Of a DNA stretch of 64,000 nt, positions 18,409 to 26,238 are shown one piece after another; the stretch's first letter is position 1, and every line of letters begins with the position of its first letter. Under the pieces are notes generated by a model. The model saw only the letters and a program-made list of their open reading frames with translations, did not search any database and was not told the DNA's origin. The translations under genes were made by a program, and so were the position numbers. Origin of the DNA: Pseudomonadota bacterium (GTDB lineage: Bacteria > Pseudomonadota > Alphaproteobacteria > SHVZ01); assembly GCA_016195085.1 (NCBI GenBank), contig JACQAG010000005.1, positions 1-64,000 on the forward strand, given 5' to 3'.

Positions 18409-19074
18409 CTAGTTCCGCTTTCTGGCCAGCATGAGCCCGTCGCCGATCGGCACCATGCTGATGGTGACCCTGGGATCGTCGCGGAGCTTGGCGTTGAGGG
18501 CCCGGATCGCCGCGGTGTCGGGGTCGTTCTTGGCGGGGTCGGCGACACGGCCGTTCCACAGCACATTGTCGATGGTGATGAGCCCGCCGGGCTTCAGCAA
18601 GGTCAGCGCTGCTTCGTAGTAGGCGTCGTAGTTTTCCTTGTCGGCGTCGATGAAGGCAAAGTCGAAGCTGCCGGCATGGCCCTCGGCGATGAGCGCCTTC
18701 ACGGTGCCGACGGCCGGCCCCAGCCGCAGCTCCACCTTGTCGGCGACGCCGGCCTTGGCCCAGTATTTGCGCGCAACCTTGGTGTACTCCTTGCTGACGT
18801 CGCAGGCATAGACCTTGCCGCCCGGCGGCAGCGCCCGGGCAACGGCGAGGGAGGAATAGCCGGTGAAGGTGCCGATCTCGAGCGTCTTCCTAGCGCCGGT
18901 CAGCTCGACCAGGAGCGCCATGAACTGACCCTGCTCCGGCGAGATCTGCATGCCTGCCCCCGTCATCGAGGCGGTCTCCTCGCGGAGCTGCTGCAGGACC
19001 TCGGGTTCTCTGAGCGAGGCTCCGAGCAGGTAGTCGTAAAGCCTTTGGGTCAGCTCGATGGTGCGGCTCGACAT
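18409..19074 (-). CDS. class I SAM-dependent O-methyltransferase
   Basis: 221 residues, CCoAOMT-like. SAM-binding motif I is LEIGTFTGYSSLAVARAL, followed by ACDVSKEYTKVARKYW, the metal-binding FDFAFIDADKENYDAYYE and TIDNVLWNGRV. Such enzymes methylate catechol-like or phenylpropanoid hydroxyls using S-adenosylmethionine and a divalent metal. I start at ATG 19074 (MSSRTIEL), because the longer frame adds unstructured residues. Substrate unknown. Confidence 0.92.
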   Translation of the reverse strand: MSSRTIELTQRLYDYLLGASLREPEVLQQLREETASMTGAGMQISPEQGQFMALLVELTGARKTLEIGTFTGYSSLAVARALPPGGKVYACDVSKEYTKVARKYWAKAGVADKVELRLGPAVGTVKALIAEGHAGSFDFAFIDADKENYDAYYEAALTLLKPGGLITIDNVLWNGRVADPAKNDPDTAAIRALNAKLRDDPRVTISMVPIGDGLMLARKRN

Positions 19075-19192
19075 GGGAGTTCCTTCCGCCTTGGGGCGTC
19101 TTACTATCGCGAAGTCGGAGGGACACGCAAACCCTCCGGGTTTCCGTTGCCAGGCCCCGTGTTGTATCATTGGCGGGCGATCCGCGGACGGT

Positions 19193-19269
19193 CGGGGCGT
19201 AGCTCAGCCTGGTAGAGCGCCAGCTTTGGGAGCTGGATGCCGGAGGTTCGAATCCTCTCGCCCCGACCA
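19193..19269 (+). tRNA. tRNA-Pro(TGG)
   Basis: 77 nt including an encoded CCA. A 7-bp acceptor stem (CGGGGCG with CGCCCCG), D arm, anticodon stem CCAGC/GCTGG with loop TTTGGGA giving anticodon TGG, and TTCGAAT T-loop are all present. Confidence 0.97.
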
Positions 19270-19289
19270 GCGGACGACAATGGGGCGGG

Positions 19290-19604
19290 ATGACCGAGAT
19301 GAGCGTTCGTATCTACCAGCCGAGCAAGACGGCGATGCAGTCCGGTCGGGCCAAGACCCACAAATGGGTCATGGAATTCGAGCCGGAGAGCCGTAGAGGC
19401 CCGGAGCCGCTGATGGGCTGGACTGCGAGCGCCGACACGCGCCAGCAAGTCCACCTTGAATTCGACACGCGCGAGGAGGCGGTCGCCTACGCCGAGAAGC
19501 ACGGCTATCCCTATACCTTGGTCGCCGGCCATGATCGCCGCCTGCGTCCCAAGGCCTATGCCGACAATTTCCGCTTCGACCGCAGCAAGGCTTGGACGCA
19601 CTGA
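19290..19604 (+). CDS. NADH dehydrogenase accessory subunit, NDUFS4-like
   Basis: A 104-residue ETC complex I protein (NDUFS4/18-kDa family). It has the characteristic opening RIYQPSKTAMQSGRAKTHKWVMEFEP, the ...GWTASADTRQQVHLEFDTREEAVAYAEKHGY core, and the ending PKAYADNFRFDRSKAWTH. This accessory subunit of NADH:ubiquinone oxidoreductase occurs in alphaproteobacteria and mitochondria and stabilises the N-module. It may start at 19290 or at the second Met at 19299. No other nuo gene is near, which is usual. Confidence 0.93.
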   Translation: MTEMSVRIYQPSKTAMQSGRAKTHKWVMEFEPESRRGPEPLMGWTASADTRQQVHLEFDTREEAVAYAEKHGYPYTLVAGHDRRLRPKAYADNFRFDRSKAWTH

Positions 19605-19681
19605 GCCTCCGGCCCGGACGGGTCGATCTCGAGGGCCCTGTGCTAGACTGGGCCTGCCAGCAAACAAGGGGATTCCGGCTC

Positions 19682-19757
19682 GGCCCCGTAGCTCAATGGA
19701 CAGAGCATCCGCCTTCTAAGCGGATGGTTGCAGGTTCGATTCCTGCCGGGGCCGCCA
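19682..19757 (+). tRNA. tRNA-Arg(TCT), integration target
   Basis: 76 nt including CCA. Acceptor stem GGCCCCG/CGGGGCC, anticodon stem TCCGC/GCGGA, loop CTTCTAA with anticodon TCT, and TTCGATT T-loop. The last 45 bases, from within the anticodon loop to CCA, are repeated with one mismatch at 24839-24883, marking this gene as the attachment site of the following island. Confidence 0.97.
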
Positions 19758-19790
19758 ATACTTAGCAGGTTTTTCGGAAGTCCTTCCAAC

Positions 19791-19829
19791 CCGAAAACAA
19801 TCACCGAACAATCACGCGGATGGAAACGA
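19791..19829. repeat. arm-type motif near the left island end
   Basis: CCGAAAACAATCACCGAACAATCAC holds two CAATCAC-type units. It resembles 24697-24734 at the right end (CCGAAAACAATCACGATACA...). It lies 34 bp inside the tRNA end. It may be an integrase arm-binding site or a relic of an earlier integrase promoter. Confidence 0.55.
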
Positions 19830-19884
19830 CTTCCAAGACCCCTCAGCCGATACCTTATCTATTGCCCGCCCCGGAATAGGCTCG

Positions 19885-20110
19885 ATGTGCGGACGACACC
19901 CAGCAGTTCGCGTGGCGCGCGTTGGTCGAGCCGTACCGGCTGACCGATCAGCCAGCCGGCTATAGACCTCGAGGGCCGCTACAACATCGCGCGGACACAG
20001 CGAGCGCCAGTCGTCTGCCTCGGGTCCGATGGCAAGCGCCACATCGCGATGCTGCGATGGGCCCTGATCCCGCCATCGTCCAAGGATATGAACGCCGCGG
20101 CGGTGGCGCC
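19885..20110 (+). pseudogene. SRAP/YedK (HMCES-like) remnant
   Basis: It opens with ATG TGC GGA CGA (MCGR, the SRAP start with the catalytic Cys2), then loses frame. Later, in another frame, it reads GRYNIARTQRAPVVCLGS and then MLRWALIPPSSKDMNA, matching the RYNIAPTQ and MRWGLIPxWxKD motifs of SOS-response-associated peptidases. Frame changes and internal stops (for example a TAG in the MCGR frame) show it is dead, and only the N-terminal 70 or so residues remain. SRAP proteins shield abasic sites in single-stranded DNA. Confidence 0.75.
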
Positions 20111-20239
20111 CGCCCGTGATTGCACTTATGTTGCTGGCCGCATTCCTCGGGGCTGGGGTTTCAAGACGGAGGGGGTGAGACGCCATGGACAGGCGTTTGG
20201 GATTGGGCGTCTACGCGGACGTCCTGCCGTGATCGCTCC

Positions 20240-23167
20240 ATGACGGGCGGCTGCCGGCGCTTGGGCGCGGTCCTTCTCGCCATGGCGCTCGCATGTGTGG
20301 CTCCGGCCCAAGCGCAAATCACGCTCGACGGCTCGCTCGGCCGGTCTGGTGGGCTCAGCGGGCCCGATTATCTCATTGGCGCCGATCTCGGCCGCCAGGT
20401 CGGCGGCAATCTCTTTCACAGCTTCGGCCGGTTCAATCTACTGACCGGCGAGAGCGCCACCTTCTCCGGGCCGGGCAGTGTCAGCAACATCATCGGACGG
20501 GTGACCGGCGGCAGCGCGTCCTCGATCGATGGCACTATCCGCTCGACGATCCCTGGCGCCAATCTGTTTCTGGTGAACCCGGCCGGCATGATGTTCGGGC
20601 CGAATGCGAGCCTGGACGTGCAGGGATCGTTCCATGCAACGACCGCCGATTATCTCCGCTTGGCCGATGGCGCGCGCTTTCAGGCAACCAACCCCACAGC
20701 CAGCAGTTTCACCGCGGCACCGCCGGTGGCCTTCGGCTTTCTCGGCCCCAACCCGGCCGCGCTCACCGTCCAGGGCAGTTTTCTCGCGGTGCCGTCGGGC
20801 GCGAGTCTCAGCCTGGTCGGCGGGCCCGTCACCATTGCCAACGGCCTTATCCAGGCGCCGGGAGGCACGGTCAACATTGCGAGCGCCCGCAACCCAGGCG
20901 AGAGCGCCGTCGATCAGGCCCAAGTCGTCAATCCGGTCCTGCCCGATGGCGTCGTTTCGATCACGACCGGCTCCACGATCGATGTCGGGGATGTGACCGG
21001 CATACTCCCTGCCGGCACCATCCGTATCCGCGGCGGCGCCATCACGATGGATGCCAGCACCGCGCAAGCAAAGAACACCGGCTCGAGCCCCGCGGGCGGT
21101 ATCGTCATCGAGTCCGACGGGTCGGTCATGCTGAGCGGAGGAACGCAGATCCTCTCGAGCTCCACCGGCGGCAATGGTGGGGCGATCACCATCCGCGCCG
21201 GCAGCCTCATTCTCGAGAGCGCCGTGATCACCGCCGATACCCAGGCGAATGGGACCGGCGGGGCGATTTCAGTGGATGCCGGCACGGTGATGCTGCGCGA
21301 CGGCGGCCAGATCCGCGCCAATACCAGCGGGACCGGAAATGGCGGGACCGTCCTCGTCCGGGCAAAGCAGCTCACCATCGATGGTCAAGACGCGCTCATC
21401 CTGACCAATGCGTTTGACCAAGGTAACGCGGGCGACGTCACGATCGAAGCCAGCACTGTGACCGTGCGCGGGGGAGGCGCCATCGGCAGCGTGACGCTCG
21501 ACCTTGGAGCCAACTTCCAAGGAAATGCGGGGAATGTCACGCTCAAGGCCGATCAGCTGACGATCCTGGACGGTGGAAGCATCGTAAGCAATACGACGGG
21601 CGGCAGCGGCAATGCCGGCGCCGTGAATGTCCATGCAAGCCAAGTGACGATCGATGGCACGAACGCCAACGGAGGATTCACCGGGATCAGCTCCAATTCC
21701 CAGCCGGGCGGCGGAAGCGGCAACGCCGGCGCAATCACCCTCGAAGCCGATGCCGTGAGCATTCGCGCAAGCGGAGAGATCACCAGCTCGACATTCACAT
21801 TTGGAAATTCCGGCTCGGTGATGGTCCGGGCGGGGCAACTGACGATCGACGGCGCCAATCAAACCCCGCATCTCTTCACCGGGATAGCCACCGATGCGCG
21901 CAGCTCGTCCAGCGGCAACGCCGGACGAATTACCGTCGATGCCGGTAAGTTGACGCTGCTGAACAATGGCATCATCACCAGCGGAACCTTCAGCTCGGGC
22001 AATGCCGGTTCCGTGGCGGTTCGAGCCGACCGGTTGACGATCGATGGCGCGCACGGGATTGTGAATTTGACGACCGGCATCATCTCCGAGGCGGCCGCCT
22101 CGGCCAGCGGCAATGCCGGCCAGGTCACCATCGATGCCGGCGAGTTGAATCTGCTCGGCAACGGTGCGATCTCCGGCGGTACGTTCGGCTCGGGCAACGG
22201 CGGCGCGGTGACGGTCCGCGCAAGGCAGCTGACGATTGATGGCACCAACGGAGACCCGAGGTTCTTGACTGGAATAGCCTCGCAGACGGAACCCGCTTCG
22301 AGTGGCAATGCCGGCCAAGTCACCGTCGAGGCGAACGCTGTGCGGCTGATCGGCGGCGGCCGGATCAGCAGCAGCGCACTCGGACGCGGCCGAGGCGGCG
22401 ACGTGGTGATCCGTGTACAGGGCGAGATGGATGCCAGCGGCTCCGATGCGGGCGGGCGCGGCTCGGGAGTCTCCGTTCGCTCGACCGGTCAAGGCGATGC
22501 CGGAACCATCTCGGTCCAGGCCGATAAGGTGGTGCTGCAGAATGGCGGCGGGATTTTCGCCACCGCCGCCCAGGCCGGCGGCGGCAACGTCGATTTGCGT
22601 CTCGGTCATCTGCTTTTCATCGACCACGGAACCATATCGACGAGCGTCAGCGGCATCTCCGGCAATGGCGGCAACGTTACCATCGATCCGCAGGCGATCG
22701 TGCTCCGCGCCAGCACGATTCGGGCGAACGCCGTCGGCGGCAATGGCGGCAATCTCAGGCTTGCTTCGGACGTGTTTCTGGCCGATCCGTCAAGCCTGCT
22801 TTCGGCGTCGTCGACGCTCGGCATCTCGGGCACGATCGTCGTCTCGGCGCCGCATGTGGACGTGACGAGCGCGATCGCGATCAAGGCACCGGATTTTTTC
22901 GATGCCGCGTCACTCATCAGCGAAGGCTGCAGCGGCCGGTCCGGTAGCCCGCGCTCGAGCCTCATTGTCTCCGGCCGCGGCGGCCTTCCCGCCGACGCCG
23001 AGACGAGCCTCAGCGCCTTCTATCGCGGCCATGAGGCGACCTCGGCAGCGGGTCAGGCCACCGGACGAAACGGCATGATCGCCGAGGTTTCGACATCGCC
23101 TCCGAACGGGTCGGCGGTTAGAAGCTTGGTGGCGTGTGGCTCGGCTGCCGTGAATACGCTGCGGTGA
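20240..23167 (+). CDS. two-partner secretion (TpsA/filamentous hemagglutinin-like) adhesin
   Basis: 975 residues, starting at ATG 20240 with a signal peptide (ending APAQA-QITLD). The TPS secretion domain follows: ITLDGSLGRSGGLSGPDYLIGADLG, LFHSFGRFNLLTGESATFSGP, IRSTIPGANLFLVNPAGMMFGPNASLDVQGSF. The rest is Gly/Asn-rich beta-helix repeats (GNAGQVTIDAGELNLLGNG and variants), then a C-terminal CSGRSGSPRSSLIVSGRGGLPADAET segment resembling cyanobacterial TPS proteins. It is probably exported through the outer membrane to act as an adhesin. No TpsB transporter gene is nearby. It lies inside the tRNA-Arg island, which suggests transfer. A longer frame upstream to 20120 lacks a signal peptide. Confidence 0.88.
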   Translation: MTGGCRRLGAVLLAMALACVAPAQAQITLDGSLGRSGGLSGPDYLIGADLGRQVGGNLFHSFGRFNLLTGESATFSGPGSVSNIIGRVTGGSASSIDGTIRSTIPGANLFLVNPAGMMFGPNASLDVQGSFHATTADYLRLADGARFQATNPTASSFTAAPPVAFGFLGPNPAALTVQGSFLAVPSGASLSLVGGPVTIANGLIQAPGGTVNIASARNPGESAVDQAQVVNPVLPDGVVSITTGSTIDVGDVTGILPAGTIRIRGGAITMDASTAQAKNTGSSPAGGIVIESDGSVMLSGGTQILSSSTGGNGGAITIRAGSLILESAVITADTQANGTGGAISVDAGTVMLRDGGQIRANTSGTGNGGTVLVRAKQLTIDGQDALILTNAFDQGNAGDVTIEASTVTVRGGGAIGSVTLDLGANFQGNAGNVTLKADQLTILDGGSIVSNTTGGSGNAGAVNVHASQVTIDGTNANGGFTGISSNSQPGGGSGNAGAITLEADAVSIRASGEITSSTFTFGNSGSVMVRAGQLTIDGANQTPHLFTGIATDARSSSSGNAGRITVDAGKLTLLNNGIITSGTFSSGNAGSVAVRADRLTIDGAHGIVNLTTGIISEAAASASGNAGQVTIDAGELNLLGNGAISGGTFGSGNGGAVTVRARQLTIDGTNGDPRFLTGIASQTEPASSGNAGQVTVEANAVRLIGGGRISSSALGRGRGGDVVIRVQGEMDASGSDAGGRGSGVSVRSTGQGDAGTISVQADKVVLQNGGGIFATAAQAGGGNVDLRLGHLLFIDHGTISTSVSGISGNGGNVTIDPQAIVLRASTIRANAVGGNGGNLRLASDVFLADPSSLLSASSTLGISGTIVVSAPHVDVTSAIAIKAPDFFDAASLISEGCSGRSGSPRSSLIVSGRGGLPADAETSLSAFYRGHEATSAAGQATGRNGMIAEVSTSPPNGSAVRSLVACGSAAVNTLR
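21716..22400 (+). repeat. tandem beta-helix repeats in the adhesin gene
   Basis: GGCAACGCCGG-type cores recur near 21720, 21915, 22110 and 22306, a spacing of about 195 bp (65 residues). Each unit holds two half-motifs, SGNAGxxTxxAxxLxLLxNGxI and SGNAGSVxVRAxxLTIDGxxG. The region is the shaft of the adhesin and prone to recombination. Confidence 0.8.
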
Positions 23168-23279
23168 GGTGCTGCGGCACACCAAGACGTCTGGAATAGA
23201 GGACGAAAGGCCCATCCACGCTGGCCTTCTATCTCGCCCTTGCCACCGAAGTCACCAGCCCGTATCGCCGCTCAATCAA

Positions 23280-23537
23280 CTAGCCTGTTGCCACGATCCA
23301 CGGCGCCAGATCTGAGAACGCCGCGGCAAATTCGAGCGCCTCGACCTCGAGCTCGAAATAGACCCGCATTGTGTCGCGATCGGCCGAGCCGGTTTCGGTA
23401 CGCCCGCGACAGCTTTTGAGATGCGCCTCAATGTCATTTAAGCGACTGCGCAGCCCATCACCGGGGATTGGTACGTCCACCTTGTGCTGGTACTCGCGCG
23501 CACGGTGCCATGTTGTCCGCTCGCCCTTCCGGTACAT
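23280..23537 (-). CDS. hypothetical 85-residue protein
   Basis: No family recognised. The sequence begins MYRKGERTTWHRAREYQHKVD and ends DTMRVYFELEVEALEFAAAFSDLAPWIVATG, soluble, with a predicted beta/alpha C-terminal part. It lies between the adhesin and the next small gene inside the island, on the opposite strand to the adhesin. Coding is plausible from length and composition, but weakly supported. Confidence 0.45.
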   Translation of the reverse strand: MYRKGERTTWHRAREYQHKVDVPIPGDGLRSRLNDIEAHLKSCRGRTETGSADRDTMRVYFELEVEALEFAAAFSDLAPWIVATG

Positions 23538-23683
23538 GGCGGATCCTCCGTCAGAGAGATCCGCAACCCCGTAGGCAGCATAGGCCTAGGGGCGGCTGCA
23601 GCGCCAGTCGGGCGGCCCGCAGTCGGAGATCGAACAGCAGGAGACGTTGGTATAGAGGTGCCGCAGGCGCCGCGGGAGGTTCG

Positions 23684-23899
23684 CTAGACTTGCTTCCTTT
23701 GCCTAGGCATCATCCCGTTCCTGATGGCTTGCTCGCGCTCCATGTCAGCGGCGATGTACTCGCACTGGTTGGCGAGCTCCATGAACTTGTCGCGGGTTTT
23801 GGGATCGGATGAAGATTTGGCGAGGCGGCGATATTCAATCGCGCGCTCGATCGCTGCTTCCAGTTCCGTGACCGGCCGATTTCGCGTGGCGCTGTCCAT
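23684..23899 (-). CDS. small helical hypothetical protein
   Basis: 71 residues: MDSATRNRPVTELEAAIERA and EYRRLAKSSSDPKTRDKFMELANQCEYIAADME, highly charged and helical. Similar short proteins (an RAxEYRxLA..T.D..TxxxxxxLAxxCEYIA pattern) are frequent in Bradyrhizobium-like alphaproteobacteria, so I think it is real. Function unknown. Inside the island. Confidence 0.6.
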   Translation of the reverse strand: MDSATRNRPVTELEAAIERAIEYRRLAKSSSDPKTRDKFMELANQCEYIAADMEREQAIRNGMMPRQRKQV

Positions 23900-24423
23900 A
23901 GCGCTGGCACGTTACCAAGCGCGCTCCGGTTCCTCAAATGTTGGAAATTGAGGCAAACCTGCCCCATTTTGTCCGCATCGGACGCCGCCACGGAACGCAC
24001 CCTTGATCGGGGTGTGGCCTCGAGCTTTGAATGCTGGAAGGGTAGACTTTCGAAGGCCACCCGCGACTGCATGCATTGAGCACGCCGTGGGTGAAGTGCG
24101 GTTGACCGTTCCGGCAGATGTCATCGAATGGGGTGTCACGTATATCGCATTGCTCCCAAACATGCCCGATGCCGCGCGCCCGCAGCTATAGGTTCCCACG
24201 AGCGACAGCTTGGCACCGTTCTGGGATACAACGCCGGAGTAGTAACGCGACTTGAGATGGCCTCAAGCTAGATCCCGAGCGGGACATGACGGCGTCCGCC
24301 GCCCATGATGACTGAATGTTTCTTGTGCAAAGGCCAGTTCCAATTCGGCCCGCACCGGTATGATGGACGGCGCATAGACGCCTGAGACCGCCCGGGAGGA
24401 GGCGAAGGCCCTCGTCGGGCAGG
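23900..24423. other. island interior without a recognisable gene
   Basis: Roughly 520 bp. I see no domain, RNA or intact gene here. It is probably remnant island sequence. Confidence 0.4.
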
Positions 24424-24467
24424 TAGCCGACGCCAGGCGTTCTCATAGCCGACGCCAGGCGTTCTCA
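24424..24467. repeat. 22-bp tandem duplication at the integrase break
   Basis: Two perfect adjacent copies of TAGCCGACGCCAGGCGTTCT plus CA, at 24424-24445 and 24446-24467. It lies at the point where the integrase frame stops, and the duplication itself creates the reading-frame end at 24443. Confidence 0.8.
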
Positions 24468-24688
24468 GGCGTCCAGGGCGAGCCGTGGCGGCCGATGGTG
24501 ACCCGCTTGGTGGGCGTGCCCCGCCCGCCGATGCGGTACTGCGGGATGTAGCTCCTGGTCCCCGCCGGCGTCACCAGCAGCCCGAAGCCCTTCACCTCCT
24601 TGTCCCAGAGGAGGAGCGGCTGCTTGCCGCGGCGAGGCTCCTCAACGACCGCGTCGACGACCTTTTTGGTGAGCTTGACGATCGGCAT
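24443..24688 (-). pseudogene. P4-type integrase N-terminal remnant
   Basis: It starts at ATG 24688 after GGAG and runs 81 residues: MPIVKLTKKVVDAVVEEPRR, LLWDKEVKGFGLLVTPAGTRSYI, RVTIGRHGSPWTPENAWRRL. This is the arm-DNA-binding domain (DUF4102 type) of P4-like tyrosine integrases. The catalytic domain is missing and the frame ends inside a 22-bp tandem duplication. Position next to the attachment-site copy at 24839 marks it as the island's own integrase. Confidence 0.85.
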
Positions 24689-24696
24689 CGGAGGCT

Positions 24697-24734
24697 CCGA
24701 AAACAATCACGATACAATCACCCCAACGGAAACT
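24697..24734. repeat. arm-type motif near the right island end
   Basis: CCGAAAACAATCACGATACA followed by ATCACCCC matches the motif at 19791-19829. It is directly upstream of the integrase start (24688), so it may be both its promoter or operator region and an arm-type integrase site. Confidence 0.55.
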
Positions 24735-24838
24735 AGCGGAAAGCCACGGAACTGTCCGGCCGCTAAGCCGCTGATCGGACGGATAAATAGGAAAGGACCG
24801 GAATTACTCGGAACGCTAAGGAAAGACCAAACACAAGA

Positions 24839-24883
24839 CTTCTAAGCGGATGGTTGCAGGTTCGATTCCTGCCGGGTCCGCCA
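24839..24883. other. attachment site copy (tRNA-Arg 3' end)
   Basis: 45 bp identical to tRNA-Arg 19713-19757 except one base (T at 24877 for G at 19751). It covers part of the anticodon loop, the T arm and the acceptor 3' strand with CCA. It is too short to be a tRNA and is the expected footprint of site-specific integration. Confidence 0.92.
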
Positions 24884-24909
24884 CCCGCCCAACGCCGCCG
24901 GGTTTCGCT

Positions 24910-25356
24910 TCAGGAGCCCACCCCCGCGGGTGAAATCGACAACAGCCGGGAAAGTTCTGGGCTCCGGGCGATGATCGCATCGAGCCGATTCTTGAGCTGC
25001 ACCTGAGAGAACGGCTTCACCAGATAGCCGTTGGCCGAATACTTGCGGGCCGCGCCGCCGGCGCCGAGCGTGGCGTCGGCGGTGACGAACACGATGGGCG
25101 TGGCCGCCAGCATCGGGTCCGACATCTGCCGTACGGACCCAAGAAACGCCATTCCGTCGATGGGCTGCATATGGATGTCGCAAAAGACCACGTCCGGCAG
25201 CATGAGGTCGAACTCGGCCAGGCCCTGGGAGCCTTCTCTTGCCTGGTTCACCCTGCCAAGGCCGATCTGCTCCAGCATCTGGGTGAGGAGCCGCAGGAAG
25301 AAGGGGTCATCGTCGATGACCAGGGCTTGGAGCTTGGCATAGTCATATTCGCGCAT
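24910..25356 (-). CDS. CheY-like response regulator
   Basis: 148 residues, a single receiver domain. Acidic pair Asp15/Asp16 (ALVIDDDPFF), phosphoacceptor Asp60 (VVFCDIHM), Thr92 (FVTADA) and Lys114 (YLVKPFS) are all present, so it should be phosphorylatable. No output domain. It starts at ATG 25356; the long upstream frame is not domain-like. No histidine kinase is adjacent; candidate partners are the kinases at 26239 and 41412. It is the first gene outside the island. Confidence 0.9.
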   Translation of the reverse strand: MREYDYAKLQALVIDDDPFFLRLLTQMLEQIGLGRVNQAREGSQGLAEFDLMLPDVVFCDIHMQPIDGMAFLGSVRQMSDPMLAATPIVFVTADATLGAGGAARKYSANGYLVKPFSQVQLKNRLDAIIARSPELSRLLSISPAGVGS

Positions 25357-25504
25357 ATCGGTATGAACCCGCCGCCCCATGCGATTATTCCCAAGCCGGC
25401 GCCGATTATCCAGGGCCGGCCATTCGCCACGCGTGGGCCGTGGTTGCCGCGAACGCATCCGCGCTGCTATGCATCGATGGCCGTCGAGGCGGGACGAGGT
25501 CGCG

Positions 25505-26203
25505 ATGCTCGGACGTTGGCCGGTTGCCGTGCTCATCGCAGCGCTCTTCGGCGCGGGCCCGTCTCACGCCCAGTTGGGGCCGGTCGACCTCGCCGTGGTG
25601 CTGGCGATGGACGTCTCCGGGTCCATCGACCGGGAGCGGTGGGAGCTGCAGCGCCGGGCGACCGCCGAGATCATCAGCTCGAAGGAGTTCGCCGATGCGG
25701 CCCGACGCGGCGTCCATGGACGCATCGCCGTGGCGGTCGTGCAATGGAGCACCCGGCCCAAGACCATGATCGGCTGGACGGTACTGGCGACCGAGGCGGA
25801 GTTTGCCGCGCTCGCGCTTCGCATCCAAGGCATGCAACGGGCCTCGAGCGGCGCTACCTGCTTGGCCGACGTCCTCAACCATGCGGGCTCGCTCCTGGCG
25901 AGCTGGAGCGGAAATGCGGTGCGTCGGGTAATCGATGTTTCCGGCGACGGCCAGGAGAACTGCCAGACGGAAGCGCTGCAGAACGACTCCTACACGAAGA
26001 CGGCGCGCGATCGGGCGATCGCCGCCGGCATTACCATCAACGGCCTGCCGATCACCACGGCGTTCGAGCCCGCGGTCGCCGGCTGGTATGCGAATAATGT
26101 GATTGGCGGGCCGCGGTCGTTTCTAATCGAAGCGAAGGGGCTCGATGACTTCGCCCGGGCCATGCGCGCGAAGCTCATTGTCGAGGTCGCGGCCACGGAC
26201 TGA
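25505..26203 (+). CDS. DUF1194 exported VWA-like protein
   Basis: 232 residues. A signal peptide (MLGRWPVAVLIAALFGAGPSHA) is followed by a von Willebrand factor A-like domain: LAVVLAMDVSGSIDRERWELQR carries the metal-binding DxSxS motif, and VIDVSGDGQENC follows. The DUF1194 family is periplasmic and of unknown function. ATG 25505 gives a proper signal peptide. Divergent from the response regulator and convergent with the hybrid kinase. Confidence 0.88.
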   Translation: MLGRWPVAVLIAALFGAGPSHAQLGPVDLAVVLAMDVSGSIDRERWELQRRATAEIISSKEFADAARRGVHGRIAVAVVQWSTRPKTMIGWTVLATEAEFAALALRIQGMQRASSGATCLADVLNHAGSLLASWSGNAVRRVIDVSGDGQENCQTEALQNDSYTKTARDRAIAAGITINGLPITTAFEPAVAGWYANNVIGGPRSFLIEAKGLDDFARAMRAKLIVEVAATD

Positions 26204-26238
26204 CGACCGGACGCGGGCGTGACGCCGGCGCGCAGCGA

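Larger units (their letters stand above)
19713..24883. mobile_element. genomic island inserted in tRNA-Arg(TCT)
   Basis: A decayed island of about 5.2 kb. One boundary is the intact tRNA-Arg 3' part (19713-19757). The other is a 45-bp copy of it (24839-24883, one mismatch). Similar AT-rich motifs at 19791-19829 and 24697-24734, inside both ends, may be integrase arm sites. Contents: an SRAP pseudogene, an orphan two-partner-secretion adhesin (975 residues), two small hypothetical genes, and the N-terminal stub of a P4-type integrase. The integrase is truncated, so the island is probably immobile. Confidence 0.85.

Noticed and set aside
21716-22400. CRISPR-like array in the adhesin repeats
   Set aside because: The repeats are about 195 bp long, in frame and translated, with no unique spacers of equal length. 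No cas genes are present.
21269-22627. Minus-strand frame in the adhesin gene
   Set aside because: Repetitive antisense sequence of the TpsA gene.
24839-24883. A second tRNA-Arg gene
   Set aside because: Only the 3' 45 bases are present, with no 5' half, so it is an attachment-site remnant.
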